From contig NC_046680.1 of the NCBI RefSeq assembly GCF_009870125.1, forward strand, positions 9,548,001-9,612,000: DNA of 64,000 nt, in the 5' to 3' direction. The notes beneath the pieces were generated by a model. The model was not told the DNA's origin. It searched no databases and saw nothing but the letters and a program-made list of their open reading frames with translations. Both the position numbers and the translations under genes were made by a program. Below are positions 1-12,383 of the stretch, piece after piece; position 1 is the first letter of the stretch; each line of letters begins with the position of its first letter. Origin of the DNA: Drosophila pseudoobscura (Eukaryota; Arthropoda; Insecta; Diptera; Drosophilidae).

Positions 1-3000
1 ACCAAAGTCGTAGATCCTCTCTTCGTACTGGAACTGCTCATAGCCGCCGCCGCCATGGCCGTGTGCGGACCCGCCCCGGTGGAAGCTGCGTCGCTGTCCT
101 CCAAAGTTGTAGTGGGGCGCAGACTTGATGCTCGAGTTGGAGCCGTAGATCTGACGCGGCGATATGATGGCGTCCCGCTCGTCGTGACAGGCAGACTGCA
201 CCTGGCGGATGAGAGCCGCCCGTCGACGTCTGCTCATCGAAGTATTCGAACCGCCCACCACTCTGGCGCGTATGTCGCACTCGGAGCGGGCCAGACTGGG
301 CTTGGTGTCCTCCTCCTCCTCGCCGCTGGAGGAGCTGGAGTACAGGGTCATGGGGTTGTAGCTGAGCCGCCGCATGGTCCGGGCCCGGATGGAGCGCGGC
401 TTGTAGGAAGCCGTGCGACGCGGCAGGGGAGCAGAGGGCTGTTGCTGTTGCGGCTGCTCTGGTCTGCTGACCTGTCGCTGCATGACGACCCTCTGTGGCG
501 GCTCAGAGAGCACAGGGGAGATGGGGTGGAAACTCTCGTTGAAGGAGGTCGAGCGCTGGCGGTAGTTCTTGGAGGCCATGTAGACGGAGTTGCTGCTGCC
601 CAGGCCTGAGCCCGTGCCCGACTTGATGGGCGAGGCAGAGGCCAGCATTTGCTTTGTGGCGCCGTTTCCAAATCGCTCGTAGCCACCCAGTTCGTCCTTG
701 AGGCTTGGATAGCCACCACTGGTCATGATCACGGGCGGGGCACTGAAGAGGACCTCGGTCTTGATGGGAAAGTAGCTCTCCTGTGGACTGTAGCTGGACT
801 TCTGGCTGCTGCGACGTGACAACGAAATGTTGGTGTCCCGCGAGGCAAAGCCCGTGTCCGGAGTGCTCGAACGCTTGTCCTCCATCAGCTTGGGCTCCGG
901 CCCGCCCGCCGCAGCGGCGGCACTAATCTGAGCCTGGTTGTGCATGTACTGGAGATGCTTGTCCAGGTGGCTGGTGGCCGCATTGAAGTCGAACATGGTC
1001 TGGACCCCGTTGCTGTAGCTGTAGACGGCCGACTTGAGGCTGCCGGTGGCACTGCTGATGCCATCGTCCAGGCTGATCAGCTGCGGCAGCTGCTGATCGT
1101 TGAGGATCGTGTCGTTCGAGTCGCTCTTGTCCAGCTCCGTGTAGGTGTGCATAAAGTCCAGATTGAGCGCCTTCAGGGTGTTCTCAATGTCCATGATGTT
1201 GTCGGTGATGCTCTTCGGCTGCTGCCGATCCTCTGGAGCTCCCTCCAGGGAGCTGTCCAGGTTGAGGGGACGGCTCAGTATCTCCCGCGACTTTTCGAAC
1301 AGAAAGTCGGAGCTCTCCTTATCAAAGATGGGCACGCGCAGATCAGCGCCGTTCTTGATCTCGCTCAGCGAGCGGAAGCGCTGCGCGATGGGGCGATGGA
1401 GGAGCAAACGAAACAACCAAAAGAAAATGCCAAACGAAAACAGGGAAATGAACAGGGGACAACGATCGTGAGCAGGAGGAGTAGGAGCAGGAGAGCAAAG
1501 AGAAAGAGCAAAGTGTAGACGAAAACTCGTGGATTAGAATCTCCAGACCAAGATATCGACTGCTAGCAAACTCGTGGGACCCAAGCTGCGCCTCACCTGT
1601 ATGTCCGGAATGCTCTGCAGCTCCTCGGTGAAGTTCTTCTTCTTGGAGAAGGGCGAGGCACTGCCGGCATGGGTGGGCGTATGCCCAGATCCGCCGGCCG
1701 AGCCGCCGCCGGCGCCCCCAAAGCTCTGCGCTTTGTCGCCGCTGCTGTTGTTGCTCAAATGCGGGAATCGGAAGCTAAACTTGCGCTTGGGGCTGTGGGT
1801 GGCCGGGGCCTGGTCCGAGACCAGGTCAATCATCGACCTGAAACACAAGGAAAGACAGAAATGTGGACCCTCTTAGGCTGAGGCTGACTACCCGCTCACC
1901 TGGCGCTTATCTCGTTGGCTATTTCGATGGCATGGTTGAGCATCTTTTCGTCCTTGACAGATATGGGCTTTACAGTCCCCGAGGTCTTCTTTTTGGACAG
2001 GAGGCCGTGGCCATGGCCATGCTTGTTGCCATTGGAATCGCCCGGCTTCTGGCCCAGCTTCACCGACAGCTCAGCAAACTCGTTCTTGCTGTTCACCTGC
2101 TCGAATCCCGGCGACTTGGGCTGGCCCCCAGAGGCTCCACTTATCGACCCGAACATCGAGTTGATTTCGTCCAGCAGCGAGGGCCCAAAGTCCAGCTTAT
2201 CAGCGACCATCTCATCGTCTGATATCTCGTGATACTCGTGCGGATCATCCTGCAGGACATTGCGGGAGCCCCCCCTCGACAGCATGTTGTTGTTCTGCTG
2301 CTGCTGGAGGGCGAACACCAGCTGCTCGTCTTCCACTTTGTTGAGGAAGAAGGGATTGGTGGAGCCGCTGGCGGCAAAATCAAACGAGCTCTGGCCGTTG
2401 GTGGCGATCAGCTTGGGCGTGTGCTCGGCGGAGGGAATGAATGTGGGATTCAAGCTGTTGGTGCCGGCCCCCTCGGGGAAGTAGCCACTGGCCGTCTGCA
2501 GCGAGTCGGGGCTCGTGGGCGTGGGTGGCAGCAGCAGTGGCGTCTGTTCAATATCCTCCGACGGCTTGTACGGTGTGACTATCTGCTTGGGCACATGATT
2601 GTACTGCGAAATGTGTGGAAACATAAAGAGATAAGCCGTGGATGAGACGGAAGAACATCTCTGCTTACATTTTGAGAGCTTCCCAGGAAGGCAATGTCGC
2701 CGAAGGTGGCTCCATCGATGCCCACATGTCCGGTGTGCTTGAAATCGTTCTGCGGCTTTGAAATCATCTCCGTGCGCAGCTTGCGCTTGCTGATGCGATG
2801 GTCGCTCGCCCGGCTGAACGAGTCGCGATTGGAGCTGGAGGGCAGGCCCTCGAGGAAAGCCACCGTGTTCGAGGGGTTGAAGTAGCCGGTCTTGCCGGTG
2901 GTAAGCACTCCCTTCCAGAAGGGTGAGCCCGTATTGCGGTCCAGGACGCTGATGATGTCGCCCTGGCGGTACATCAGGTGATCCTTCTTCGGCTCCGTGC

Positions 3001-5435
3001 AGTTGACGACCGCCTTGAGCTGCTCGGGCTTCATGTCCGGCAGCTGGTCGTAGATCTCCCCGAACTTGGGTCGCTTGGCCGCGTCGTCCTGCCAGCACTT
3101 CATCATCAAAGTGTAGTACTCACTGGGGCAGCAGTCGGGCTGCTCCAGGCGCTGAAAGTTGGGGGCATCGATGGCCTCCAGTATCTGGAGTCCGGTTAGG
3201 GCGGCCCAGGGCTGGAACCCGTACGAGAACATCTCCCACAGACAGACGCCGTAGGCCCACACATCGGAGGCGTTGGTGAAGCGCAAGTAGTTAATGCACT
3301 CGGGAGCACACCAGGCAATCGGCAGCTTTAGGTTCACATTGAAGTTGGTCTTGTAGTAGTCCTTGCCAACACCCAAAGCCCGCGACAGCCCGAAGTCTGA
3401 GATCTTCACCTTGTCCTTGCTGAATACCAGAATGTTCCTTGCGGCGAGGTCCCTGTGTATGAGGCGCTTCTGTTCGAGGTAACGCATTCCATTGCATATC
3501 TGCAGGGCAAACTCGCAGAGCGTCGGAATCGTGAGGAAACTGACGCGAAGCCCAGAGTCCTTGAGGCACTCGAGCAGGGAGCGCAGGTGCGCCAATTCAG
3601 TGACCAGCATGAGCGAATCTGTGGCCAGGACCACACCGTACAGCCGCACAATGTTCTCGTGCTCGATGGAATGCATGATGGCCGCCTCCTTCAGAAACTC
3701 CATGGGATTCGACTGCATCCGCTCGCGACAGAGGCACTTGATGGCCACTTGGATCTGCGGAGGGGAACAATCAATGTATCATCGTTTGCGGTGCTACTCA
3801 CTGCCCACTGCTACTCACCCTTTCGCTGCCATTTGTCCAGACGCCCTGCTGCACAATGCCAAACTCCCCGGTGCCCAGCTGCTTGTTGACGCTGATCGAG
3901 TCGGCCGGTATTATGTGCTTGTTGTTGGGCACCTTGCTGGGCGATGTGGAACCGTTCTTGGTCGCCTGCGACGCAGCTGGACTTCCATCGGGGGACACTT
4001 GGGCCGACCCGGCCCCATCCTCCCGTCTCACCATCGTGGTGGGGGTCTGCAGCAGACGCTTGATCTTGCTGAGATAACTGTGGGGAAAGTGCTTCTCGTA
4101 GTATTTGCGGAGTCTTCGGATTTCCGGCCTCGAGAGGCCAATGAAACGCAGATCCTCATCCGCTGCATATTTAAATTGAGCCGCGTTCGTTATTTTCAAT
4201 TCATTTCTGAGGGAAGAGAAGGGGTGGATGTGGTGGAGTAGGAAGAGGAGGATGAGTTTTGGGGGGAACCACATTCAATTTCTGGGTCACTCACTTGACG
4301 GCATTGTAGTACTGTTGCAGTTCGGACTCTGTGAGGAATTCGTATAAATCAATTTGTGGATACTCTGGAAACGGAACAGAACAGAGCGGAGCGGAAAATT
4401 TAGTTTAAAAATAAACACATTAAATTCTCAAGTCCATAATCTGGCACTAGCCCGCACGCAGGAGCGCAGCGAAATGCCCCTGAGATCAGGGCCTTATCTT
4501 TGATGTTTTTATTGCTCCGCGGAGGGAGAGGATGTGGCAATAAATAAGCACTTTAACGATGGTACCCATCCATCCATCCAAAGCAAATCCGGCCCTGGTC
4601 GGGACAGCGACAGCGACAGCAACAGCACACCAACGCCAACGCACTTCCCCAGTGATTTCGTTTGCTCCAGGGGCGCCCTCTCCAGAATGTAAAAATCTCA
4701 TTTAGCTTGGAGCTCTTTTCCCACTCCCTCCTTTCCCACGTACACACTCCCACACTCACACACACACACAAACACAAACTCGCACACCAGCCCTCTCCCA
4801 TGCGTGAGCACATTGACACAGAATTCTGATTGCCTTGCTGCCCTGCCTGCTGCACCCGCATTTGTCATCCGCCACGCATCGCCTTGCCGCTGTCACCTTT
4901 TGTTTGCTGCAAGAGAGCGCCCCCCACCCACCAACTCACTCACTCACCGCTGCATACTGCATGCAAGGGAAGCAGCGCAAGCAACAAATGTATGTACACA
5001 GCAGCAGAATTGCTGTTCTCTGCTGTGTGGGGCTGATAATAGCCGTCAGGTCAACGTCAACCCCCTCGTCGGTGGACCGGGATTTGCGATTTGAGTCATC
5101 GGCGGATGCCAGGCGCTGCGACGACATTCATTCAACGGTGAAATTGTGATTTCCCTTTCAATGTTGCACATTATCTGGAGCCGCCCCCATTCAGGATGGA
5201 GGCCTTTCCCGCAGGATTACGCTTGTCCTTGAATATGCAAAATAAAATCGATCGGCCAATACACACAAAACACACAGCACACCAACACAAATGCACAACT
5301 GCGTAGCAGGGAAAATAATGTTTTAGCTGCATTTCGATTGATATTTTTCAATACACCCATTAAAAATCACTTTGGTGTTGACAATAAGATCACTTTTCAC
5401 AATTGATTTGCATTTTTTCTGTCAAACTTACCCAT
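1..5435 (-). CDS. Ack-like: ACK-family non-receptor tyrosine kinase (Ack-like), 3' end beyond the window
   Basis: Seven coding exons on the minus strand join in one frame: 5435-5432, 4364-4295, 4206-3819, 3754-2669, 2603-1900, 1837-1597 and 1380-1 (still open at the edge), 1291 codons in all. Domain order matches the ACK/TNK family: an N-terminal SAM-like segment (about 1-70), a tyrosine kinase (about 125-390; glycine loop LGTGEFG, VAIK Lys ~160, HRDLAARN Asp ~256, DFG Asp ~274), an SH3 domain (about 397-457) and a CRIB-like motif (about 484-502, ISKPQNDFKHTGHVG) expected to bind Cdc42. A long low-complexity Ser/Gly/Gln-rich tail follows. The family acts in the cytoplasm and at endocytic sites downstream of Cdc42. 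The long tail and Muller C context favour Ack-like over Ack. The first coding exon is only ATGG and rests on splice-site logic, so it is less certain than the rest. Confidence 0.88.
4365..5431 (-). other. First intron of the Ack-like gene (1.07 kb)
   Basis: The interval lies between the predicted ATGG exon (donor GTAAGT at 5431-5426) and the exon beginning at 4364 (acceptor TTCCAG). It holds CA-rich and CAGC-rich low-complexity DNA and no open frame that resembles a gene. Its size and 5' position fit a regulatory first intron. Confidence 0.6.
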
Positions 5436-5708
5436 TTTAATCCGTGCGCGTCTGCATTGTTTTTTGTTTTTTTGCTGCAATTAGTGAGACCAAAGACGAA
5501 AGCGGCAAAAATACCGAATGCTTGGCTGGGCCAGTGTTGGAATATTCTTGAGACTGCAGTAGTGAGTGAGACCGCAAGGCACAGATTCAAAAAAGATACG
5601 TTACATTTGTGGTTTATTCATAGACATATTGGTTAATTTAGATATAAAACAAAATGGTAACCGCATTAGTGCGTTTGTGAACATGCTTCCTATTATTTGA
5701 GCAGAGTT

Positions 5709-8700
5709 TTAGAACAGACGGTATGTGCTTGGGAAAGAGGAGACAGTCATGCGTTTAATAACTGCTGTAATGTGCTCGTGCCCCAAGGCACTGTTGATGG
5801 CGGCCAGTTCGTCGTATTGCTCGCGTGTGCGCTTGTCTTCAATCAGCTTCACAATGTACTTGTACATGCGTCCGTAGTGGGCATGGGCGTAGGCATGCCA
5901 CAATGCAAACTGTATTGCCTTCGAGTCGTTGGCGTCCACAAACTTGATAATATGCGTGTACACATCGTTTATATCGGCCAGGCGATCCTTGAGACTGTCA
6001 TCTAGGACAGCCAACTTGGCAATGGCTATGCCCTTCTTGCTGAGGGCTTCGATGAGATTGTTTCGCTGCTTGTCCATGTTACTGAAAATTAAAGTTAGTT
6101 GTACAGTCAATCGATCAAATTGTATCAACTTTCATTCACATACGTCTTAATCTTGGCCGCATCGGGACGAGTGTCGTTCTTGAGCCCGTAGTAGGATAGC
6201 AATGCCTCTGCATCGGTTTCCACAATCACATTCTCGGCCAGCTTGATCACGCGTTCCAGGGCACTTCGCAGCTTCTTCTGTTCTTCATTCTGCTGGTCGG
6301 CATTCTCTCCCACAGGATTCTCGCTCTTTTGACCATTTGTAAAGGTCAGCGGAAAAGCAGACTTCAACTGAGCTGCCTCGATGTTCTGGATGAGCAGCAG
6401 ATGTGCCTGTAAATGCTTGGGATGGGCTTCCACCACCTCGTTGTATATCTTCTCGGCCATCTCCGGTTCTGCAAGAAAAGGCATTTCAATAAGTCAATCA
6501 ATAGATGGATATGGGTAATCTCTTACCACACTTGACAATGTGCGTGCACTGGAAGTCACGCAAAATCTCGCTATATTCATCCGAATTTGTTTTCCCCTTC
6601 TTGGGCGAGGCGGGACTGCCATTGCCCTCCGATGACGTGTCGGTCTGCGTGGCGACTCCATCGCCGGCGGCTGAATTGGCCGGATTGACGGACGTGGCTG
6701 CCGGCGGCGTGGCCGGAGCCTTTGGCTTGGTTGTATTGGCGCTGACGGCAGCGGGTGCTGCTGCTGCTACCGAGGCATTTGCAGAGCTGTTGCCGTTTCC
6801 AGATGAATTTGTCTTCTTCTCGGCAGGATTGAGGATATAAGTGAATGAATGTAGCGCCACACGACGGCCTGCCTCGTCCTTGGGGAAGACCAGGTTGCCG
6901 GACAGCCAGGCACACTGAGCCGGGAGATTGGCCTTGTTCAGACGCTCCTGGCTAATGGGGGCAATGTACACCACTCGCGTGGATCGCCGCACCACAGCGG
7001 CAGCCAGCTTGCGCCCTCCTACAATGCAATGATTGTAGTTCTCGTAGAAGTCGAGGTTGAGGATATTGACAAGCTTGAACGAGGCCACCAGATTGGCGTC
7101 CGAAATCTTTTCCAGCAGATCGCGTTTCTCGTGACGCACCTGCAGGCGAATTGTATATTCGCCCTTCTCTAGCTTTGTGAAGAAATTCTGCGAGTGTGCA
7201 TCGCCGGTGGCCACCAAGGCCTTATTTCCATCGTACAGCATCCACATCTGGGATTCGAACTCCGACTCGTACAGCGAATCATTGAAAATAGGAGCATGGA
7301 GGGACACCTCCGCCGCCTTGGCCACATTCAGATTGTACACAAATAGGTTCTGGTATACCTGTCGACCCTCTGGTATGACATCACGGGTGGCGCTCAATGG
7401 CGAGATCTTTGCCTCAGTGGGCTTCAGCACAACGGCGGCAGTCTTCAGTTGCAGCTGTGGCAGGATATCCTCCGCCACCAGGGCCTCGATTTCCAGTTTG
7501 TGAATGCCTTTGCCAGCATGCATAACATCTGGAAAGGATTAGCGTGGATTAGTGGACCAAAGGAGCAGGACTCGCTATCGATGGCGACTCACATGCATTG
7601 GGATTGGAGGCTTCAACGCCACGGAATTCCAGGCTGTACTTCAAGTGACTCTGGCCATAGTTGGACCAATACTTGGCTATGCACAGCTCCAGAATCTTGC
7701 CAGCCTTTACCCTAAAGGTCGTGGTCGTTTCATGGTCCGAGCTGACGGAAATGATCTTCATGGTCTCGTTCTTTCGGCAGGACTGCTTTGGCAGCAACTG
7801 ATTGGTGTGTAGGAAGAATTTTCCTGTGTCCTTGCCACGATTGGGATCGGTGATGCGCATGCGCAGCACTGTAAAAACACGAAAAAATTTCATTTTATAC
7901 CGAAACTGAACAATAGAACGCTGCTGAGCTCTCACCTGCCCAGGTGGCACGGTCTGGGACCAAGATAAAGTCCCGCTGAATGGTATTGGGCTGGAACTCA
8001 ACGCTGTTGTCCCCCTTGGAGGAGGCTGGCTCGAAGATTGGTGTGTTCAGATCAGACTCCAGGACATGGGGCTGCACCACAGTCACAGGGATCTCAAAGA
8101 GAGGGCCCTTGGTGACGCAGTCCGTGTCGTAGGCTCGAATCCTGAAACATAGATAGGTGTAAACAAAGGACAATTAGGGGGGGGAGGACTGCTTACACAG
8201 CGCTGTGTACGCCGGGAGGAAGTCCTGTGGGGTCGATGCGGACGACAATGGAGCGAGTGCCATAGCTGAGATCCAGAAAGGAGCCACACTGCGCCCAGGT
8301 CTGGGAGCTTATCAGATTCAAACGCACATTAAAGTTAAACTTATCCTTGGGATCTGTAAGGGGAAAACAGCTTAGTGAGTGCTTCTTGGATGCTGTTTGG
8401 ATACTAACCCGTCTCCTTGTCGTTGAAGAAGACCGGCTCGATGTTGACATTGAAATCGATGAAATTACGGAGGACGCCTTGCCGTACGTGGATGCCCTTG
8501 GCCTGGTTGTTGCCCACGCGAACCGAGAACCTGAAATATTGCATACAAAACATTCTATACTCCAATCGGAGACACCCAATGGGGCTGGGACCCACCGCAA
8601 CATATTATCCTTGGACTGACGATTCTCCACCAAATGCTCGAAGGCCTTCTCCACATTCAGCAGTCCGTGACCCTGGGCAAAGGGATCCACATAGCTCAGT

Positions 8701-10608
8701 TTGGTGGCAGTGACGCTCAGGGCACGCTTAATACTGTACGGCGAATACTCAATGTTTTGCTGCTTGAGTCCGGAGATAAGCAGGGCCACAGCACCGGCCA
8801 CATGGGGTGCGGCCATGCTGGTGCCATTCATCAGCTGCGACTTGCTCATGGTGAACTGTGGTACGGACGCAATGGCCCCCCCGGGAGCACAGACCGTAAC
8901 GCCCTGGCCGCCATCGATGCAGGGATCGCGCGAGGTCCATGTGTACACATTGCCGGGCAGCTTGTCCCGCATGGCATACTCTGCCTCCATCATTTGGGGC
9001 GAGACATAGGCACCCACGCCAATCAGGCTGGGCTGACTGATATCCGGCGGTGTGCCAACAGTGCTGAGCGCTGGTCCATGGTTGCCCGCGGAAGCTACCC
9101 AGACAACGCCATACTTGTTTACGATCTCGTTCATTAGGTCGCCAACGCGGCTGAAATAAATTAGGCAGAGAGGCAGAGATTAAATTTAATTGATATCACA
9201 GGAAAATGCTTGCTGTAGCGTGTTTATCTGATGTCAGATGTCGGAGAAAAAGAGGAATGGAGTGTAGATTGTGTGGGTTCTTGAACGTACCTCGAACACC
9301 CACTATTCTTCTTTACCTTTCGACGTTTATCACCAAACTCGCTAAAGAAACAGGCACTTTTGGGTTAGCTTCCATTAGGCCACTCAGACTAGCTTACCCG
9401 GAATTCGACCAGTTGGCATGCTCGCCATAGCTCATGTTGATCACGTCGATGCGTCTTCCCTCGCGGCACAGCTCCATTACCTTCGTCATGGCCCGAACCA
9501 GAGCGGTGCCAGTCTCCATGGACCCCAGGCGGCCATCTCCGATGGTCATGGACACGATTTTGGCATTCGGTGCTACGCCGTCAACGTCTCTGGAGCTGTG
9601 GTTGCCACTGGCTATCGACGAGACGTGCGTGCCATGGGGCGAGCACATGCCGACGATTTCCAGAACATCGCCCTCATCGTGGACGTTTACTGATATCGAC
9701 AGGAAGTCATCTACGTTCTGCGTCTCGTGCGTCTTTGAGTACTCGCCAATGCGCAGGGCCCCATCCAGGTTGCCCTGCTCGGTGGTGTCAATGAGGGTTA
9801 GCCATCCGTTGGCCGTGGGAAAGAGGACACAGTCGTACGAGGTCTTAACGTCGTTGTAGACCTTCTCATAGCTATTGAGCATCTCCAGCTCAAAGTCTAG
9901 GTTCTCTTTGATGATTTTCTTGTCCCACGGCAGTTTGGGGGCTTCACCTGAAATAAGGATATGCATATGTATGTATTTAGCGACCCGATTTTCTCTGCAG
10001 TCGGCTTTTGGCTAACGTACCTGTATTTTGCGACTCGAATTCAGATATCTTGCGACTGGCGTTGGCCGTGGCAATCTTGTGGGGCTTATCCCAGTGCTTC
10101 AGCTTGGCCTGGGCTACAATGTTATCGCGCACCTTGGAGGGCACCAGATCACCGAAGCACTTGAGGCCCACGCGAACCGCCTTGTCAGTGTCAGTGTTCA
10201 GAGCCAGCAGCTCGGGACTGAGCGTCAATGTGGTGCCAGACAAACCCTTCAGGGTTCCATTTTCATCTGGTGTTACCTTCTTCTTCATATCTACGTCGCC
10301 GCATCCCGAGCAGTCGTAGCGCTCAATCACTTTAATCGTTTTGCCATCGACAAGCGTCTGAAGATATGCACACAAGTTCATCGAGCGAAATGTGAAATGG
10401 AAATCCATGACACCGCCAATTAAAAATGCCAACTCACCTCAAGTCCGGTAGCCCGAGGATCCACACCGGAATCAAATATGGCAATGGTTACATCTTTGCC
10501 GTCGTATTCGGGATACTTTTGCAGAAAATTTAGCACTCCTGTCTCCGCCTTGGGCACCAGGGCACCCGTAGGAAATGACTCGACAATTCCGCTTGTAGCC
10601 ATACTCAT
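5709..10608 (-). CDS. TppII: Tripeptidyl-peptidase II, complete
   Basis: This is a giant cytosolic serine peptidase of the subtilisin family (S8). It removes tripeptides from the N-termini of peptides downstream of the proteasome and assembles into very large spindle complexes. Eleven exons join without a frame error: 10608-10438, 10357-10021, 9947-9398, 9150-8596, 8530-8409, 8353-8197, 8141-7936, 7868-7593, 7528-6527, 6468-6144 and 6081-5709, giving 1357 residues, the usual size. The catalytic triad is visible: Asp ~46 in FDSGVDP, His ~274 in SPHGTHV and Ser ~464 in NGTSMAAPH, with an oxyanion Asn ~376 in ASAGNHG. The start could be the ATG at 10608 or the one two codons later at 10602 (MATSG); the latter matches my memory of the fly protein. 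An in-frame upstream start at 10677 (MYIK) would add 23 residues and could be a leader isoform. Confidence 0.96.
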
Positions 10609-10702
10609 ATTTTCGAATTTATTGCTGTTCTCACCGTGTTCTCGAAACTGTCGCGTTGTTGCTGTTTTTATATACAACGATATAGCCGTATGATGAAAAA
10701 TC

Positions 10703-10760
10703 CAACTTAGCCCACTTAAGCCCCCGTATATTTAAATAGTTCAACTACTTGAGGTAAATG
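10703..10760. repeat. Imperfect direct repeat, copy 1
   Basis: The stretch opens AACTTAGCCCACTTAAGCCC and ends with CAACTACTTGAG. It is clearly alignable to 11001-11055, with a few substitutions and small gaps. It may be the end of an old transposable element. Confidence 0.6.
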
Positions 10761-11000
10761 TCTGGAAAATTGAAATACTCCCTTGGCTTATAATGGGTTA
10801 ATCGTTCACCGACAAGGATTGGAAACCATATTGCTTAATTTTGATGTTCCGTTAAATATTATAAGCCCACATAATTTTATGAACCTATTTTGTAATCGAC
10901 TGGCTTATTTTAAACACTTACTCTTATTGTATTTCTATATAGCTTTGAAAATGAAATTTAATATACCATTAATATACCATAAATAATGAGTGAGTGAAAG

Positions 11001-11055
11001 AACTTAACCCACGTAACCCCTTCTATTTAAACAGGGGAACAACTTGAGCAAACCG
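11001..11055. repeat. Imperfect direct repeat, copy 2
   Basis: The stretch opens AACTTAACCCACGTAACCCC and ends with GAACAACTTGAG, matching copy 1 about 300 bp to the left. GGTATATTTACGGTATATTT follows. Confidence 0.6.
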
Positions 11056-11231
11056 CGAAAAAGCACTGGTATATTTACGGTATATTTTTAAAATTAGTCG
11101 ATATATTTCGGTAAATTTCTGAGGGTCCGACTATACATCTTATCAATAAATCTGCGGCCATACTGCCAGCATACTTTAAATTTAAAATAATAATTTGTGA
11201 ACAAAATAACAAGACATCGTTTCTTGGCAAG

Positions 11232-11590
11232 ATGTGTTTCGAAATCCTACCTGCCGAAGCTATCATCACCATGCTCCTTTCCGTGCCTATATACGCCAAG
11301 TGCGGCGTGCAGAAGCTGACGCTGGGCAATGTGAATTCGATCGCTGCCTTCTGTCCGAGCAATTCAAAATTCTTATATAATCGCAGTTTATTGTGCACAA
11401 CACGGAATTTATTTAACATATTCTAAGTTCCGCTGCTGTAGAGCTTGTTGCCAATAGTTTAATGGTCACTTGAACACTTTTGCAATGATTTATAATGGTT
11501 TTTCCCGCAGGCCTTCCGTGGCAACATGGACCGAGCGTTTTCAGCCGTGTGATGTACCAACGCGATTTCCGACTGACGATTATCCGTATG
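11232..11590 (+). pseudogene. ND-MWFE: Decayed copy of the complex I MWFE subunit gene (NDUFA1 homolog)
   Basis: Exon 1 (11232-11330) encodes MCFEILPAEAIITM followed by a hydrophobic segment, as in the N-terminus of NDUFA1, whose hallmark is MWFEILP. An intron-like gap (11331-11510, ending TTTCCCGCAG) leads to AFRGNMD and then to a piece that, after frame changes, resembles FSRVMYQRDFRLT. At least three small indels (one extra C and one extra T near 11530-11541, and a missing base near 11576) break the frame. The first gives a stop shortly after the exon start. The conserved Trp2 is Cys. Because the intron is kept, this looks like a DNA-level duplicate or an abandoned original, not a retrocopy. 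A functional copy must exist elsewhere. Confidence 0.72.
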
Positions 11591-11694
11591 TAATTGATAT
11601 TTGTTGATAGGTGTTTTCGTATTCTCGGGCTTCCTCATGATTGTCGGTTAGCGATTTATTTTGTTTTAGTTTGTGCTTGTTAAACATGGAAAAA

Positions 11695-11991
11695 TTATTC
11701 TTCTTTTCTTTCCCGTTCCGCACGTTCATTTATAGTTTCCAGAATCGATCCTCAATGCTGAGACACATTTGACTTTCTTGCTGGGTCTATATGCCATTTC
11801 CAGTTGAGAAGAAGGATCAAAAGTGCGAAAATTAATAAAACTAGAGGGCGGAAGGGAAAGTTGTAGAGATTTTCTGTAGCTTCCTTCACTCCATGGAAAC
11901 TCTATTGCCATATATAGAAACGCAGCCATGCTCATTTGATGGTGTAATTGGGCTTAATTCCAGCTTGGTCCTCGTCCTCCAGCGTCACATC
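11695..11991 (-). pseudogene. Relic of a small single-pass membrane protein
   Basis: One minus-strand frame reads protein-like across most of its length: an acidic start (SDVTLEDEDQAGIKPNYTIK), then EATENLYNFPFRPLVLLI running into a strong hydrophobic stretch ending LLLNWKW, and a charged tail ending ERAERERKEE before a stop at 11695-11697. Three in-frame stops interrupt it (near 11934, 11904 and 11741), and no GT donor lies where an intron could remove the first two. I do not recognise the parent. It may be a dead gene from the same event as the neighbouring MWFE relic, or chance. Confidence 0.35.
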
Positions 11992-12065
11992 GCTTACAAA
12001 TAATTTGAATTCTTAACTGTAACATTTGTAAACAAACACAAAACAGTACGGAGAGCATGCACATC

Positions 12066-12075
12066 TGGTCACACT
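12066..12075 (+). promoter_or_regulatory. Ohler motif 1 (TGGTCACACT)
   Basis: This is an exact match to the core-promoter motif bound by M1BP at many fly housekeeping genes. It lies about 360 bp upstream of the CCDC130 homolog start and next to the minus-strand relic, so which gene it serves or served is unclear. Confidence 0.5.
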
Positions 12076-12348
12076 CTTCGCTGAGTGAAAAATATGACAA
12101 ATCATTTCGTGTTTTTTACCTGAGCTGCTCTAAAATACTTCAAGTTTCATCAGTATCCGATTGATATTTTAATTATGTAGTGCCAAGTGCCAAGATGTGC
12201 CAGTTCATAAATCATCATCATCATTCATGTCGCAAAGAAACTTTGTGGATTAGAAACATTTTTAAAAAATTTCCCCGCAGTTGACCTTAAAAAAATACCA
12301 GATGAGACGGGAAAAAAGCGAAATCGTCAGCGTTCACAAGTAGTTTTA

Positions 12349-12383
12349 ACAGCTGTTGTTGTGCAGAGGTGAAAACAGCTGTT
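12349..12383 (+). promoter_or_regulatory. Paired CAGCTGTT elements (Ohler motif 5 type)
   Basis: Two ACAGCTGTT boxes about 25 bp apart sit 50-80 bp before the CCDC130-homolog start codon. This spacing is usual for E-box-type elements in TATA-less housekeeping promoters. Confidence 0.45.

Larger units (their letters stand above)
10609..11231. other. Intergenic DNA upstream of TppII, AT-rich
   Basis: No gene is seen here. The 5' flank of TppII contains a TATATACAACGATATAG stretch near 10665-10685 that may belong to its promoter. The rest is AT-rich and carries a pair of imperfect direct repeats, listed separately, and repeated GGTATAT/ATATACC motifs. Confidence 0.6.
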
